A stretch of 64,000 nt of DNA from Sphaerolaimus hirsutus. Lineage: Eukaryota > Nematoda > Chromadorea > Monhysterida > Sphaerolaimidae. The stretch is taken from contig OZ038452.1 in NCBI GenBank assembly GCA_964036195.1, positions 26,237,785 through 26,301,784 of the forward strand. Direction: 5' to 3'. Under the pieces are notes generated by a model. The model did no database searches. It was given only the letters and a program-made list of their open reading frames with translations, and was not told the DNA's origin. Shown piece by piece: positions 33,100-44,865 of this stretch. The position numbers and the translations under genes were made by a program. How positions within the stretch are numbered: position 1 is the first letter of the stretch; each line of letters starts with the position of its first letter.

Positions 33100-33322
33100 A
33101 AGTGATGAAATGGCGCCGGCGCTGGCAATTGGGCACCAAAGTGTGCTTCATGTGGTGGTGACCTTTGCGCGTAGTGAACTTTTTCCATGCTCCACAGTCC
33201 ACAGCCTTTCAAAATGGCGCAAAACATTGGCGCAAGCACTGGTATAACTGGCGCATATTGTGGAAGAGCACCATGGCGCCCTTCATTCGTGGTGCCATTT
33301 TACTGGCGCTTTTCCATCACTA
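33100..33322. repeat. GGCGCC-rich foldback MITE
   Basis: Left part reads GAAGTGATGAAATGGCGCC and the right end GGCGCTTTTCCATCACTA. GGCGC words face GCGCC words. Same family type as 42580-42744. Confidence 0.6.
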
Positions 33323-33859
33323 ATCTTCACTGAGTGGTCGCTATCTTGAGTTAGAAAGCTTCCCGGCCTGCAAATTGATTTACACTAGCCACTTACCTAG
33401 CCTTTGTGCACAATTGGCGATTCTGGTTCAAATTGCATTATTTGTAGGCATGCCAAAATTGAGTCACAAGTTTGTCGTTCGCTTAGTAAAAAAGCGATGG
33501 AATGGAAACTATTGTAAAATCTAAATCTAATCTGAATTACCCATGTATTTCCACGTTGAACTGCAATTCGGACATAAAACCCCCCGCGGAAGTTATATTT
33601 GTGAATGAATAATGGCGTCGTGTGGACTGTGGAACCGGCGCCAGACAAAAAGCGCTAAAAAGTGGTAACGGGCTGCTATTTATCTAGAAAACAGACCCGC
33701 GCAGATCGCGTACGAGGCTGAATAACCTTTGGTTTGAATAATTTATTGCATCCTTGATAAAATATGAAATATGAATGTGTGTGCATAACATTTGCAGCGA
33801 TTCCATCGCATACATATTTAATTGGCTTTTCCATAAATAGTAGTCTGAGACAGATGCCG

Positions 33860-34063
33860 TACTCGTCCATCTTCTAACAGAATGGCATACCTCCAATAAA
33901 TAGAAGATCACCTCCAATAGAACGGCAGATTTAGAAGCGTTTGTGAACTCACGAAAACAATACGGCACCCCCCAAGCTCCAATTGAACGGCAGTCTACAA
34001 TAGGTAAACCAGTTGATGAAAAACGAACGGTGGTCTTCTATTAGAAGAAATATGGTATCTACC
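33860..34063. repeat. TTAGAAGAAATA-end MITE, CCAATAGAACGGCAG words
   Basis: The right end TCTATTAGAAGAAATATGGTA matches the 49567 family. Inside, CCTCCAATA(A/G)A and AACGGCAG words repeat. The left end is not intact. Confidence 0.5.
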
Positions 34064-34227
34064 GTATAACCTCGAACAAATCCCACTCGAATTGACACCC
34101 CCTCGAAATACCCCCGTCTTGAATGATTACGTCATGCATGCAATGTACATGATGTATTAATTGTTGCCAAATTGCATCGCAGCCACATAAATATATTTAA
34201 AGTTTGTGTGTATGCATGCCTATACAT

Positions 34228-35405
34228 TAACGATGGCAAACAGTCGGAAAAAAAGTATTTAAATTTTTAAGTGTTTTTTCTGAAATGAATTTTCGAATTT
34301 TCGAATTTTTCTTCAAAATAATTTTCGAATTTCGAATTTAATTTTCGAATTTCGAATTTTCGAATCTTTTTTGGCAATTTTCGAATTTTTTTGGCTAGTT
34401 TTCGAATTTTTTCAAATAATTTTCGAATCTTTTTGGAAAAATATTGATTCTTAAGCTTTAAACACAGAGTTTGGACTGTCTTCATGTTCTGCTCAGTTGT
34501 TATGACCTTATTTTAACCATAAATAAGCATTAAAAATGGTGGAATGAGTTATGCAAATGTGTGTGCTGCTTCTTCATTTAATTCACACATTGATACATTG
34601 AATTCACCAACAGAGCGAAGGCAATAAAAACAACAATTTAAATATTGGCGTCAAATAAAATATCAGCATCAAATACAAAATTGGCTTTAAATATTATTTT
34701 TTCAGAGTGGAAACTTGGGGGGGGGGGTAAACGAGGGTGGGTATTTCGAGGGGGGTGTATTATTTTGCCAGAAATTTTTCAAAATCCCAGTACTAAATTG
34801 TTGTTTGTAGGTAACACAGATGTCAAAAAATGCAACAAAAACTGCCTCTTATAAGACTCTATATACTTATATTACGTAGATGGTACAAACCCCTGTTCTA
34901 CACAACACAGTCATTGTTTTTAACGTGTGTTCTGTGTTTCCCAGATCACAAACTGCATTACGTTCTCTATACACCAAATTGGGGGGGGTGGTATTTCGAG
35001 GGGGGTTTATAAATTAATAGTGTAAATTTTGAGGTGGGTATTTCGAGGGGGGAATATTTCGAGGAAATACAGTATAAAAAACGGATGTGTCGAAGTCCGC
35101 CTCTTCCGCCATGGATGACATTTCAACGTTTTTTTTGTTACGTTTCGCTTTTCCATACGCGCCGCGTATCAATTGTTGATTTATTTAGCACGTTGAACTT
35201 AACAGTATGTTTTGCTGCCTTGAATTCCCTAAAAAATTCGAAAACTATTTTCGAATTTTCGAATTTTTGAATTTTCGAATTTTTTGAAAAATAAATCGAT
35301 TTTTAAGTGTTTTTTCTAGGGGCAAAATAAAAATTCGAAAATTCCGAAAAAATTCGAAAATTCGAAAATGTTTTCGAATTTTCGAATCTTTTTTTGCCAT
35401 CGTTA
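34228..35405. mobile_element. hAT-like TTCGAA word MITE, perfect 8-bp TSD
   Basis: Starts TAACGATGGCAAACAGTCGG and ends TTTTTTTGCCATCGTTA, flanked by CTATACAT (34220-34227, 35406-35413). Both ends are made of AATTTTCGAATTTCGAA words. The middle has been filled by a CCTCGAAATA MITE (34695-35075) and other sequence. Relatives: 41097 and 57929. Confidence 0.88.
34695..35075. repeat. CCTCGAAATACCCC MITE nested in the TTCGAA element
   Basis: GGGTATTTCGAGGGG words flank the family core (GTAGATGGTACAAACCCCTG, TCACAAACTGCATTACGTTC) and it ends TTTCGAGGAAATACAGTA. Its place inside 34228-35405 shows it is the younger insertion. Confidence 0.65.
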
Positions 35406-35499
35406 CTATACATGTATCTCAAGTTTGGTCTTATTTAGAACCAGTTTTGGATATGTTTTTTCCCATTCTTTACTAGGTTTCTTTACGAAATTTTCTGAC

Positions 35500-35612
35500 A
35501 AAATAATAACCCCTCATCCCTTGAATAAACGCCCCCTCGAATTAACCCGCCCCCAACTCAAATGCAGGCGAAATAATAAACCCCCTGGGGGTACTTCGAG
35601 GCAATACGGTAG
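35500..35612. repeat. CCTCGAAATA-family end fragment
   Basis: CCCCTCGAATTAACCCGCCCC and GGTACTTCGAGGCAATACGGTA resemble one half of the MITE. It lies just after the TTCGAA element. Confidence 0.45.
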
Positions 35613-35768
35613 CCTAATCTAATCTTGTTTCTAATTCTTTAAAGGTTAGTAGAATGGCGCCGCCGCTTGTGCATACACATCGTAGGAAGTAATAGTCAAA
35701 TGGCATAGCAATTAGGATTTCCAATCGGCTGTTTTCTTGCACTATTTTTGTAGTTTATGGGTGCCGGC

Positions 35769-35947
35769 TAGGGTGTCAAATTTCCGTTTTCCGTTTTCGT
35801 TTCCGCTTTCAGCAGGCAATTTTTTTCCATTTTCCGTTCCGTTTTCCGGCAAGTGCAAATATTTTTCCGTTTCCGTTTCCGTTTTCCGGCAAGTGCAAAA
35901 AATTTTCCGTTTCCGTTTTCCGTAAAAAAAACTTTGTTGACACCTTA
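35769..35947. mobile_element. TTTTCCG word hAT-like MITE, perfect 8-bp TSD
   Basis: Starts TAGGGTGTCAAATTTCCG and ends TTGTTGACACCTTA, flanked by GTGCCGGC (35761-35768, 35948-35955). The 179-bp interior is almost only TTTTCCGTTTCCG words. The duplicated target is itself part of a CACACTAGTTGAC-type repeat, so this is nested. Confidence 0.88.
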
Positions 35948-36127
35948 GTGCCGGCACACTAGTTGACAATTGTGTGTCAACTGCTCTGTGTCAACTCGGA
36001 TTTCGATTTCGCGTGACGCTGCTGAGCGATCTCCAAATGCACATGCGGCAATGTTGAACAATAAAAATCACTGCATTAAAAGATCGCTCTGCGGCACGAC
36101 ACGTGAAGCCAAAATCTAATGTTGCAT

Positions 36128-36369
36128 GTTTACCAGATTGGCAGAAACAGAAAAAAGATAGTTGAGCCAGAAAATGGAAAATGAGGTGGAAAAACACAGA
36201 AAATTTGATGGAAGTTTTACCAGAAAATGGAAAATTAAGTGGAAAGATGGCAAATTGAGCCAGAAAACAGAAAATGATCTGGGAAAAAAGTAAATGGAAA
36301 AAAATTGCAGCTGGAAAATGGAAACAGAAAGCAGAAACAGTAAATGGAAAATGGAAATTTGACACCCTA
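36128..36369. repeat. GGAAAATGGAAA foldback remnant
   Basis: Runs of GGAAAATGGAAA-type words end GGAAATTTGACACCCTA, the inverted form of the 35769 element end. The left limit is uncertain. Confidence 0.5.
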
Positions 36370-37046
36370 GCAGAGTTGATATAAATACTGAACTTTTTTC
36401 AAAGTATATGTATATGTAAAATACTTTTTTACCTACACTGTGAGTAAATTACTTTTTTCTCCAGGAAAACGCAAAATTGAGTGCTTTTTCTGCATAAAAT
36501 GTGGAAACGAGTGTTTTTCTTCATAGAATATGTAAAAGTGGGTACTCCTTCATGGAAAATGTAAAAAGCTACTACTTTTTACATGTGAGAGCGATTTTTA
36601 CACTTGGCAGGCATGATAGATTTCATTATTTTAGTGACAAAAAATTGTGATTTGGATTTTTATAAATACATTTTCTGTAGATGTGTACTTTTCAAAAGTG
36701 TGCATACAGGTGAGTATGGGTATTTTTTTAAGGTATATGTATATGTATTTACAAAGTATACTCGGCGGACATGATACTCTGCCCTCGCACTTGTGTTGGA
36801 AGCGTGCCAATGATTATAAAATCATGCGATTTCCGAAAAAGATGAAAAATTCATCGATGTGAATATGGTTATGAATAAGAGTATAACAACAATCAATTTT
36901 ATCATCTTTTTGTGAAAGTCGCACGCGTTAACAATCGTTGGCACACTTCCAGTGGAACCAAGCGTGCAAGGTGGAAAGTAAATGGAGTATACTGGATTAT
37001 ATGTATTTTTCGAGTAAATGTAAATAGGTATGTACATTTTAACAAC
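36370..37046. repeat. hAT-like AAAGTATATG MITE with nested CGGCGGAC MITE
   Basis: Starts CAGAGTTGATATAAATACTG and ends ACATTTTAACAACTG, as in the 56412 family. It is interrupted at 36757-36991 by a CGGCGGAC MITE. Confidence 0.6.
36757..36991. repeat. CGGCGGAC / CCAGTTACTTTACA-type MITE
   Basis: Starts GTATACTCGGCGGACATGAT and ends GTAAATGGAGTATA. It shares GCCCTCGCACTTGTG and GGAAGCGTGCCAATGATTAT with 39997-40246 and with the MITE that received the LTR element. Confidence 0.7.
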
Positions 37047-37054
37047 TGACAATA

Positions 37055-37357
37055 GACTCCTCGAAATATATAATATAAATATATTTAATAATATAATTCA
37101 GAGTGCAAATTTTTAGTGGGGGTATCTACCTAGAGGGGGAGGTTTCCCCATAAATTTTCGAGACATTGTGTAATAAAAACGGGCTTTCACATACAATGTA
37201 GATGGCTAAAAACTAGTCTAGTATCGTGTAGCTGCAATGCAAACTGGGAACAATTGATACATCATGTAAATACATGTACATTTCATACATGATGGGTTTT
37301 TTCCAGGCGGCGGTATTTCGAGGGGTTGGGTTCATTCAAGGGGGTATTTCGAGGAAA
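37055..37357. repeat. CCTCGAAATA MITE, right end interrupted
   Basis: Words CTCCTCGAAATATA and GGGGGTATTTCGAGGAAATA bound it. The expected CGGTA end is replaced by the next element, which begins exactly there. Confidence 0.5.
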
Positions 37358-37939
37358 TACCGGGTGGCCCACGTCAGGCGCACGGTTTTGATTGGCCCCC
37401 AACACATCAATTTTGAATGAAAACCGCTCGAATTTGGTATGGGGGTAAATAAATGTAATCCATTTGTTCTGTTAAGTGCACGGTTTCATATCGCAAGATT
37501 TCGTGTCAGAACATGAAAGAGTTTCATATTTATGTTTTTGAATGTGTCTCATTGTAGATGGTCCTGTGGAGTGACGTTGTTTTGCATACGATGTGATAAA
37601 TGTGAAAATTTATTAACATATTAAATAGATTATTAACATATTAAATAGATGAAAACATATTAAATAGGGTAAATTGATCTACTGTCATGCCAAATTTGGA
37701 TTATTTTTATGAATAATTGGTGCTTTGGTAGACGATTGCCTGACATGCGCCACGCTCAAACACGTATCAAACTTTATTCGCTTCACGTTCCGACATGAAT
37801 TTTTTTGATGTGGAACCGTGCATCTAACACAACTAATGGGGTACATTTATCTACCCCCATACCAAATTTGAGCAGTTTTCATTAAAAATTGACGTGTTGG
37901 GAGCCAATTGAAACCGTGCGGCTGACGTGGGCCACCCTA
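37358..37939. mobile_element. GGGTGGCCCACGTCA inverted-repeat element, copy 1
   Basis: Starts TA-CCGGGTGGCCCACGTCAGG and ends CTGACGTGGGCCACCC-TA; TA at both edges may be the target duplication, as in Tc1/mariner-like elements. The inverted arms are long (to about ACCAAATTTGAGC). The middle has a three-fold tandem AACATATTAAATAGAT (37612-37668). No transposase frame. It is inserted in the end of a CCTCGAAATA MITE. Confidence 0.7.
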
Positions 37940-38074
37940 TAGTATCAGGAATTTTTGAAGTTCAAATTCAAAGTAGTGTTTAGTGCTTATTATTTTTGAG
38001 GGTGCACTGTTTCGCACATATGCCTGTTTCGCACAAACGCCCGTTTCGCACATGCATGAAAGCCGTGTCACACA

Positions 38075-39011
38075 TAGTGATGTTAAAGGCACCGGGAAAA
38101 ATGGCACCGCACCGCACCGGCACCTTTGCCAACTCATGAAAAGGGCACCTGGCACCCTGGGGCACCGGTCAGAAAATAGCACCGCACCGCACCGGCACCG
38201 GTGCCTTTTGGAAAAAATGGCACCGGCACCGAAGGGCACCGGCGGGTTGCCGGTGCTAGCACCGAAAGGCACCGTACTGGGCTGGAATTTCTGAAGTAAA
38301 TACTGGGCAGTTTCTCAGTGGTCTCACCTTTGAAAGTGCATATTTCCATGAATTTTCAACCGATTTTGATGGTTGAGCACTTAAAATGATCAGAATGATG
38401 TGGCAATCACTTTTATGAAGCAATAACAATGATTACAAATGAAAGATAAAATATTTAATTCACTGCAATGTCCATAGCCACTATTGTCTACTGATCAGAG
38501 TCGTTGCTGTACAGAGAATGAAACTATCTCTGTCATAAACTGACAACAAATTTTGAACAAACAAGTAAGATAAATATAAAATATAAAAATGATTTAAAAT
38601 TCAACAAAATTTTAGATTCGCTCATCAGATCACGTATCAGATATGATGGATTTCACAGTAGGTATATTTATTTGATGGGAGGTTTACAAAATAGGCAAAA
38701 ATGGTTGGGTAAATATATTGCTGTTTTTTGAAATATGAATAAGCACATACTATGGACAAAATTGCACGGCACATGAAGCCTTGGCTGGTGCCTTTCCCGG
38801 TGCCTTTTACTTTGGCCCTGGTGCTAGCACCTTTGGCACCGGAAAAAAAATGGCACTGCACTGCACCGGCACCAGTGCTATTCTGAAAAAAATGGCACCG
38901 GCACCGGCATGGCACCCCTGAAGATTGCAATGGCACCGCACCAGCACCGGTGCTGGTGCCCTTCGGTGCCCAGCACCGGGGCATCGGTGCCCCGGTGCCT
39001 TTACATCACTA
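38075..39011. mobile_element. GGCACC word hAT-like MITE, perfect 8-bp TSD
   Basis: Starts TAGTGATGTTAAAGGCACCG and ends GGTGCCTTTACATCACTA, flanked by GTCACACA (38067-38074, 39012-39019). Both arms are GGCACCGGCACC-type words. The centre (38290-38780) is unrelated AT-rich sequence. The ends match the GGCGCC elements except for the internal word. Confidence 0.88.
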
Positions 39012-39996
39012 GTCACACAAACACCCGTTCCGCACAAAAATGATGCCTGTGCGAAACAGGCCTATGTGTGGAACAGGCATATGTGCGGAACAGGCGCATG
39101 TGCGGTACAGGCGTATGTGCAAAAGAGGCCTATGTGCATGTCACCAACTGGCGCATGTCCGGGCACCCCAACTTTACCCCCCCCCCCCTTCCCCGCAGCA
39201 CAATGTGTTCCAGGTAGCGCCGGCTTTCTGAAGTTTCATTTTGCAAGGAATTTTCCATGAACTTTGACACTTTGCATGACATTTGACATTTTACATGGTC
39301 AAAAGTCATGGAAAATGCCCTGTCACGGAACAATGCGGCACTAGCATTGGTAAAGCCAACCCAAATACCTGATTTTTGTGTACTGTTATTTGGGCCAGTA
39401 TTTACTTACACTAGTGCCGCTTTTTCCTGTGAACAACGCGGCACTAGGGTTAGGAAATCAGAACCGAACTTCAATAGCCGAAACAGTTTCGGGTTTAGTT
39501 TAGTTTACCAATGCTAGTGCACTTTCCATGTTCTAAATGCACTAGCGTTGATAAATTATACTAAACCCAAAACTGTTTCAGGTACTGAAGTTGGGTTCTG
39601 GTTTCCCAACCCTAGTGCCGCGTTGTTTGCAGAACATTACAGCACTAGCATTTGTAAATATTGACCCAAATACCGGTACACAAAAACCAGGTATTCTGGT
39701 CGGCATTTACCAATGCTAGTGCCACATTGTTCTGCAAACAATGTGGTACTAAGGTTGGGAAACTTGGACCAAACTTTGGTACCCGAAACAGTTTCAGGTT
39801 TAGTATAATTTATCATTGCTAGTGCACTTTCCATGTTCTAAATGCACTAGCGTTGATAAATAATACTAAACCCAAAACTGTTTCAGGTACCAAAGTTGGG
39901 TTCAGGTTTCCCAACCCTAGTGCCGCGTTGTTTGCAGAATAACGCGGCACTAGCGTTGGTAAATACCAACCCGAATACCAGTACATGCAAACCAGG

Positions 39997-40246
39997 TATA
40001 CTCGGCGTACATGATACTCTGCCCTCGCACTGATTTATGTCTCGTGTTGGAAGCGTGCCAATGATTATCAAATCATTTGATTTCCGTAAAAAGATGAAAA
40101 AAAAGTCATCGATGTGAATATGTTAATGAATAACATAACTCCAACAATCAATTTTGTCATTTTTTTATGAAACTTGCACGCGTTAACCATCATTGGCGCA
40201 CTTCCAGTGGGAACCATGCGTGCAGGGTGTAAAGTAACCGGAGTAT
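39997..40246. repeat. CGGCGTAC MITE: intact relative of the LTR target site
   Basis: Starts TATACTCGGCGTACATGATA and ends GTAACCGGAGTATA. Contains GCACTGATTTATGTCTCGTG then TTGGAAGCGTGCCAATGA without interruption, which is the empty-site version of the place where the LTR element sits. Confidence 0.75.
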
Positions 40247-40735
40247 ATTCGGGTTGGCTTTACCAACGCTAGTGCCTCGTTGTTCCGCGACAGGGCATTT
40301 ACCATGACTTTTGACTGTGTAAAATGTCAAATGTCATGCAAAGTGTCAAAAGTCATGGAAAATCCCCTGCAAAATGGAAACTCATACAGCCGGCGCAACC
40401 TGGAAAACATTGAGAAGGGGGAGGGAAGGGGGGGGGGGTGCGGGTTCACAGTCACACGCCAGTCGGTCGCACACGCCTGTTTCGCACATACGCCTGTTTC
40501 GCACATGGGCCTGTTCCGCACATGCGTCATTTATGTGCGAAACGGGCCTTTGTGCGAAACGGGTTTCCTCCATGCGCGAAACGGGCGTATGTGCGAAACA
40601 GGCGTATGTGCGAAATGGGCCTGGCTCGTGCATTCATTATTTTTCACTCACTGGTAATGTCCAAACTTGTATTTATGTACACGTCATACTATCGCTGCAC
40701 TTAAGCATAGTAATAACAACAATAATTGATAGTAA

Positions 40736-40897
40736 GGGCCCACACACGCTAGTTGACATCGACACCAAATGTCAACTGGTGCCGATACCGATTCAAATTT
40801 TGCTGACGAGTGAACGAACGACGTTCAAACGCAATCTTTCAATTAGGAGCGGAACCAGTTGACATTTGGTGTTGATGTAACTAGCGTGTGTGGGGCC
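40736..40897. mobile_element. PIF/Harbinger-like MITE
   Basis: Inverted ends GGGCCCACACACGCTAGTTGAC and GTAACTAGCGTGTGTGGGGCC, with TAA on both sides (40733-40735, 40898-40900). A 3-bp TWA target and GGGCC ends fit PIF/Harbinger. Inner arms also pair (CATCGACACCAAATGTCAAC / GTTGACATTTGGTGTTGATG). Confidence 0.75.
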
Positions 40898-41096
40898 TAA
40901 AACCTTCACATTCATTTCGAAATGTAAATATGTGTTAATGTTTACTTTGTTACTGTACCCATGACTCGCGGAGCCAACTGTGGTATGTTATTGAAATCAA
41001 ATAAAATGAAAATGAGTTTCTCAATGATTTAGTAAGCGTCGTCCAACAAAAAACGATGGAACCAAAATACTGACTCGTTTTTTACTTCCCTTTATG

Positions 41097-42020
41097 TAAC
41101 GATGGCAAACATATGAAAAAAGTTTAGATTTTTAACTGTTTTCCAAAAATGACTTCTCGAATCAAGTATTAATTTTTATCCAAAAATGGCTTTCGAATTG
41201 AGTATTCGGATCTACGAATTTTTTTAAATTTAAAGATAGTACCGGGTGGCGCACGTCAAGCGCACGGTTTCAATCTGCTCCCAACATGTCAATTTTTTAT
41301 GAAAAGTGCTCAAATTTGGTATGATACTAGACAAATGTTCCCCATTTAGTATGTTAAGAGCATGTCTCATATCGCGAGGTTTTTATTTCGGAATGTGAAA
41401 CATGGTAAATCGGTATCTTCCTTTGGGACTATTTGAAGGAGAAGGTCTACAGTTCACCATGGCCCAAAATGATGGACATTTAGCAGTTGAAACATCAGAT
41501 TGTCCAGCAGTTCAAAGAAATTTTGCCTAGCATGCATATGAGTGCTGTGGGTGAAGTGCTTGATCGTTTGCATATTGTTGTAGTGCGATAATGGCGTTTT
41601 TCGCATATAATGTGATCCTTTGTGAAAATTTTGAGTGCGTGCTCTTAACATACTAAATGGGGGACATTTATCTACTATCATACCCAATTTGAGCACTTTT
41701 CATTTAAAATTGACATGTTGGGAGCAGATTGAAACCGTGCGCCTGACCTGCGCCACCTGGTACTTTTTGAATTTTCGAATTTTTTTCACTAAATTATTGC
41801 ATTTTAATATTTGTCTGCTCAATTTTGAATTCCTACATCTTTATGCTTTACGGTTCTCCAAATTGTTACCACAGATTTGTGTTCTGCTGCTACAAATAGT
41901 TCGATTTGAAATTGATGTTTTGATGTGCGTTTCTGCATTTTCGAATTTCGATTTTTCGCATTTTCAACCAAAAACACTGAAAAAATTCGAAAACGTTTCT
42001 AGAAAAAAATCAATTTATAA
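41097..42020. repeat. TTCGAA word hAT-like MITE, split by a nested element
   Basis: Starts TAACGATGGCAAACATATGA, the end of the 34228 family, and continues with TCGAAT words on both sides of the insert at 41240-41762. The right terminus near 42020 is decayed. Confidence 0.6.
41240..41762. mobile_element. GGGTGGCGCACGTCA inverted-repeat element, copy 2
   Basis: TACCGGGTGGCGCACGTCAA at the left and TGACCTGCGCCACCTGG-TA at the right, with TA edges. Shares the arm sequence of 37358-37939 (GCACGGTTT, CTCAAATTTGGTATGATA). Nested in the TTCGAA element. Confidence 0.7.
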
Positions 42021-42184
42021 ATGTTCTAAATTAGGTTAAATAAAATAAATTCTTGTATTATACTGAAAACGATGTGTACGTCATAGGATGGTAGGAATCG
42101 CTCAAAAGTATTTCCGCCGTGGAACTGGCGCGGCCTTATGGCCCACGCATTCTTCACTCACATCTATCCGAGCTCCGCGGGATT

Positions 42185-42465
42185 GAAAGTTATCTGTCCG
42201 AGACTCTGCAAAATACCCTGTAAAATGTAAATTGTCATGCAAGGTTTCAAAGGTCATGTAAAATGCCCGACAAAATGACTGCCCTGCAAAATGTAAAATG
42301 TAATGCAAAGTGTCAAAAGTCATGTAAAATGCCCTGCAAGATGGAAAATGTCATGTAAAATGCCCTGTAAAATGGCTGCGTGACATCTGACATTTTACAG
42401 CGCATTTTACATGAATTTTGACACTTTGCATGACAGTTGACATTTTACAGGGTCTGGGAGTAGCA
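42185..42465. repeat. TGTCATG word foldback repeat
   Basis: Repeated GCAAAATGTAAAATGTCATG words on the left and CATTTTACAGGGTCTGGGAG on the right, inverted near 42375. Like 9079-9254 with different ends. Confidence 0.55.
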
Positions 42466-42579
42466 CCTGCACACTGCCCCGCGGCAAACGAGCATGTTCA
42501 CACGCGACCGTTAACAGTGAGATGAAGAAAATTCCCGGAAAAGCGTGGAGCGGAAAAGTCTTGTGGGCGGACTTGCGAT

Positions 42580-42744
42580 TAGTAATGTAAAAGCGCCATG
42601 GCGCTGGCGCTTGGCAGTAGCGCCAAAGCAAAAGGCGTTATGGCGGGCGCTTGGCGCTATTCTGCTGTGGCGCCATTTTGCTCTGGCGCCATTGGCGCTT
42701 CGCGCTGTGGGTCGGAAAGCGCCATGGCGCTTTTCACATCACTA
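42580..42744. mobile_element. GGCGCC word hAT-like MITE
   Basis: Starts TAGTAATGTAAAAGCGCC and ends GGCGCTTTTCACATCACTA. Flanks are CTTGCGAT and TTTGCGAT, an 8-bp duplication with one change. The 165-bp interior is nearly all GCGCC/GGCGC words. Confidence 0.8.
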
Positions 42745-42752
42745 TTTGCGAT

Positions 42753-43617
42753 GGAACATATTTAAACAGTGTTTTGCTTGCAACAAGTGCATTGATATTT
42801 AAGTGCATCCATGCGCGTTGTAGTGTATGCCTTTTATTTTGCGCACAGCCATAGGCAAAAAAGAATATAAACCTTATAACATATTGTCAATTATTCTTAT
42901 GGAGTAATCCTGCTATATTTAACTGTTTGTTTATTGTTTACTACATAGCTACATAACATATTTACCAATACAGTACATTATTTAAACTTACGACTCGCGG
43001 GAATATTGAGGAAACTACGTAATTTCACCGTACTGGACTCAAATAAATAACGCAAAAAGCTTATTAATGTGTTTTTCACTTCAAAACAGAATAAGAAACG
43101 GTTCGCTCGCACCTAGTTGTTATTCAACAGAAATCAAATGCTTTAGACAATCAGAAACCATATTAGCAGAACATAAATAGCAAAGCATTCCACTAAAATC
43201 TGACCGTATTGTGCACCAGCTCCGAGCAGCTGTTGTGCTCACACATGTTTTACTTGTTCCTAGATCAACCATTCATCAATGCCAAAGTCTAAATGCCTAC
43301 ATTGGAAGAGCTTCTAAATTTTCTAAATTCTAAATCTAAATTCTAACATGCGGAGAGTTTCCAAATCTTTGTTCTCAATTGTTTTCAAAAACTTTGAAAT
43401 GTGGACTCGTTTAAAAAAACACTTAAAAATTCGAAGACTTTTTTTTGCAGACAGCTTGCGATCTCTGCTGCCTGTTAAATTCGGCTCAACATGTGTTCCT
43501 AACTTTTGGCCAGAGATTCTAATCATTAAAAAAATGATTGAAATGTCGTGCATCACTTTTGACTGTGCGCCAAACACATGGTGCTTGGTTGCGTTGTGTA
43601 CCGTGCGTCAATCTAAA
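42753..43617. other. Intergenic stretch with nothing recognised
   Basis: No exon with splice signals, no RNA gene and no repeat boundary seen. Overlapping short frames at 43323-43629 lack recognisable features. Confidence 0.35.
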
Positions 43618-43931
43618 TACCGTATATGATGGGAAAAACCCATCGTATAACTCCCCTGGAATAATATCCCTGTTATCTGGGTGAAGAAAAAGTAATCCCC
43701 CCTTAAAAAAACCCCCTCTGTGACGGGTGGAAATATGTTAAAAATTGAAAAAAACATCGATAAGGTTATTTTCCTTGATTAACACCCCCTTGATTAACTC
43801 CTCCTTGAATAACTCCCCATTGAAAAATTCCCCCTTGAATAACTCCCCCTTGAATCAGCCCCTTGAATAACCCCCCACAATTTTTTTTAGGAAAACAACT
43901 ACCATGAGGTCCTATTCGAGGATATACGGTA
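43618..43931. mobile_element. Variant CCGTATATGATGGG MITE with CCCTTGAATAACTCC words
   Basis: TA-CCGTATATGATGGG at the left and CTATTCGAGGATATACGG-TA at the right. Right half repeats CCCCTTGAATAACTCC about six times. A divergent relative of the CCTCGAAATA family. Confidence 0.65.
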
Positions 43932-44355
43932 CGCCATTTTTCAAGGCTCTGCTTCCAACTGTTTTTTCGCACCGTGTGCCGCCCACGTCTCAAAACAGGT
44001 TCACATTGACATAAGCAGGTTCACTTAAAACAGGTCCACATTAGCACATCACTGAAACTGATAAGTTAGCTTTGAAAGTACCCATTTGAGTTTAATGGAA
44101 TGAGGAGTCCGTCAACGACAGATTGAAAATGATTCATTCTGGTAAGCACAATTGTGTTTCAAACAAATTTATCAGACCAAAACATGGTAACTAAATTTTC
44201 TTTTAAAACTCGAAACTCAAACTAGGTAGTCCTTATTGAAGAACTTTGAAACACGGAAACACCTAAATGTAACATTTTTGAGCGTTTCGAGAAATTCAAG
44301 CATTGCAAGCAATTTAAGCAAGGCACTTTTTATGGGACATGTGTGTCAACAGTGT

Positions 44356-44411
44356 TGTTAAAAGTACCAACCATTTTTGAGTAAATGTAAATACATTTTG
44401 ACAACTGTGCA
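44356..44411. repeat. Miniature deletion copy of the AAAGTAC hAT-like MITE
   Basis: Only the two ends remain: GTTGTTAAAAGTACCAACC and GTAAATACATTTTGACAAC, 55 bp apart. It suggests internal deletion down to the termini. Confidence 0.5.
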
Positions 44412-44865
44412 ATGTGGTAATAGTCTTTGGTAAACAGGTAAACATGTACTTGGATAAAAAAGCACAAGGATGCTTATGTAATTAGATTACAGAACATAAA
44501 TGCATACGCAAGGTAACGAACTCACAAAATAACAGTAGGTGTTTTTTAACCTTAACCACACATCATCTCATCATTGAACATCGCAACTTTTTCTTAAAAT
44601 AGATATTTTTTCAAAATCACAAAATGAATTTCAACAATTCCTATTGTACAATAAAGAAAGACATTCTAATACACAAGCACATGTACTCTGTATTCATGAT
44701 GTTCAAAGACATAAAAAGTATGCGTGATTCGTGAAATACATTAGTTGAAATACATTTGTGTTAGAGATTGCTTCAGTTGAGTCCTGTCCCTTAGGGAGCA
44801 TAAAATAAACCCTAAGCTAGCTTATCTAAGCATAACATGGAACAGCGGATTGTAACTTTTTATGT

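Larger units (their letters stand above)
37998..40622. repeat. Nested palindromic block (GTGCGAAACAGGC and GCACTAGCGTTGG words)
   Basis: TTTCGCACA/TGTGCGAAA words occur at 37998-38074, 39012-39150 and 40460-40622. Between them, 39180-40440 is a large imperfect palindrome of TGTCATG words and GGCACTAGCGTTGGTAAA words; its arms share CCAGGTAGCGCCGGCTTTCTGAAG-like sequence in reverse. Two other MITEs (38075-39011, 39997-40246) sit inside. Open frames here follow the repeat words. Confidence 0.6.
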
